In this document: in pieces, positions 63,330 to 64,000 of the stretch
Layout: each line of letters starts with the position of its first letter
How positions within the stretch are numbered: position 1 is the first letter of the stretch
Source of the DNA: Streptomyces turgidiscabies Car8
Lineage (GTDB): Bacteria; Actinomycetota; Actinomycetes; Streptomycetales; Streptomycetaceae
NCBI RefSeq assembly: GCF_000331005.1
Contig: NZ_AEJB01000361.1
Span: 434,001 to 498,000 of the forward strand
DNA length: 64,000 nt
Reading direction: 5' to 3'
Position numbers and translations under genes: made by a program
The notes under the pieces: model-generated
What the model was told of the DNA's origin: nothing
The model's input: only the letters and a program-made list of their open reading frames with translations
Databases searched by the model: none

Positions 63330-64000
63330 ATGGCAAAGGGCAACAACTACGCAGCGGGCGTTACAGGTTGGCGAGACCTCGGTCCCCTGAACGCAGACCC
63401 GAAATCGAACAAGAAGTTCGTCCGGCGCGTTCAACGCCGGACAACCGGCGAAGAAGCGGTCCTCAAGCACCGGTCCGCCGCACCGGAAAGGGCCCGCGGA
63501 GCCCGGTTCCATGACGAAGCCACAATGATGCACCGGCTCACACGGGAAAGCGTCACCGGCGTCCTGCCCGTCCTCGACATCGACGCCGGCAGCCAGCCCG
63601 CCTGGTACGTCATGCCGAGGGCCCGCCTGCTCCAATCCGTCTTCACGGAGACGACGACACTCCAGGAAATCGTCGGCCACATCCACGCACTGACGAAGAC
63701 ACTGACTGAACTCGCAGCGCGAAAGTACTACCACCGGGACATCAAGCCTGACAACCTCTTCTGGCACGACGGCCGACCCGTCCTCGCCGATTTCGGCATC
63801 GCCTACTTCGGCAAGGCCAGCGTCACCGTCGAGGGGGAGAAACTGGGCCCCCTGTGGTTCATGGCCCCCGAGATGCGCAGCGTGACCCAGCAGGAACAGG
63901 GCAGCATGGCCGATGTCTACTCCCTGGCACAGACCCTCTCGGCGTTCATCCACCCCCTCGGCGAACTGCCACTCCCGGGAACCTTCCGGGCCGGCGCCAC
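63330..64000 (+). CDS. Ser/Thr protein kinase, cut by window end
   Basis: 223 residues visible. Kinase motifs: a Lys in EEAVLKHRS (VAIK-like), HRDIKPDNLFW (catalytic loop), VLADFGIAYFG (DFG), FMAPEM (APE) and ADVYSLAQTLSAF. The glycine-rich loop is not clear. ATG 63330 chosen; in-frame ATGs at 63273 and 63285 are possible. Cytoplasmic at this end; whether it has C-terminal sensor domains lies outside the window. Confidence 0.8.
   Translation, partial: MAKGNNYAAGVTGWRDLGPLNADPKSNKKFVRRVQRRTTGEEAVLKHRSAAPERARGARFHDEATMMHRLTRESVTGVLPVLDIDAGSQPAWYVMPRARLLQSVFTETTTLQEIVGHIHALTKTLTELAARKYYHRDIKPDNLFWHDGRPVLADFGIAYFGKASVTVEGEKLGPLWFMAPEMRSVTQQEQGSMADVYSLAQTLSAFIHPLGELPLPGTFRAGA

Noticed and set aside
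62943..63953. 336-residue minus-strand frame
   Set aside because: Only its last ~110 residues (IS relic) look coding; the rest is antisense to the kinase.
1..64000. CRISPR array, tRNA or rRNA genes
   Set aside because: No regularly spaced direct repeats, cloverleaf-like sequence or rRNA blocks were seen by eye.
1..64000. TTCATGAA-type att site known from toxicogenic-region integration
   Set aside because: I did not find this octamer while reading; it may lie outside the window.

Overview
The window is very GC-rich, with GTG starts, overlapping GTGA/ATGA junctions, Scr1/DUF397 regulator pairs, a DUF574 methyltransferase and a DUF6207 relic. Together these point to a Streptomyces chromosome. 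The left end carries the thaxtomin core operon (txtA-txtB-txtH-txtC), which makes a plant-pathogenic, common-scab-type Streptomyces the best guess. Thaxtomin is the nitrated diketopiperazine phytotoxin that inhibits plant cellulose synthesis. The nitration genes (txtD, txtE) and the activator txtR are not in the window; a dead IS110 copy lies directly upstream of txtA.

Layout. 0-1.0 kb: broken IS110 transposase. 1.4-11.8 kb: txtA, txtB, txtH, txtC, all on the plus strand. 12.0-13.8 kb: complete ISAzo13-type IS abutting a phosphotransferase fragment. 13.8-16.9 kb: decayed DNA with small genes and relics (gltX-like tail, excisionase-like HTH). 17.0-20.8 kb: minus-strand operon of EACC1-like protein, metacaspase-like protease and TIGR02391 protein. 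21.7-23.1 kb: two coupled genes of unknown role. 23.2-25.9 kb: IS graveyard. 26.0-29.9 kb: three-gene operon ending in a CHAT protease. 30-36.5 kb: more IS relics plus intact IS110, IS1380 and IS630 copies. 36.5-39.3 kb: small genes, a phosphotransferase pseudogene and a HEPN-like protein. 39.9-50.4 kb: two caspase-STAND-WD40 giants, each coupled to an alpha/beta hydrolase, facing each other tail to tail. 51.5-60.3 kb: regulatory genes (zinc-finger/HTH protein, sigma-like protein, DUF574 methyltransferase, Scr1/DUF397 pair, HATPase), split by an IS5-family element that itself contains a large-serine-recombinase element. 60.3-64 kb: more IS pieces, a small membrane protein and the start of a Ser/Thr kinase cut by the window edge.

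How it works together. TxtA (predicted Phe) and TxtB (predicted 4-nitro-Trp) each carry an N-methyltransferase embedded in the adenylation domain. TxtH is their MbtH partner and TxtC hydroxylates the cyclised product. The right two thirds read as an accessory island with four caspase-fold proteases (three C14-type, one CHAT) in about 33 kb. Each sits in its own compact operon with partners typical of NTP-dependent conflict or cell-suicide systems. The convergent pair of caspase-STAND-WD40 plus hydrolase modules (39.9-50.4 kb) is the strongest candidate for an undescribed system. Nearly every gap between these modules is filled by IS insertions or their remains, as expected of a mosaic pathogenicity/defence island.
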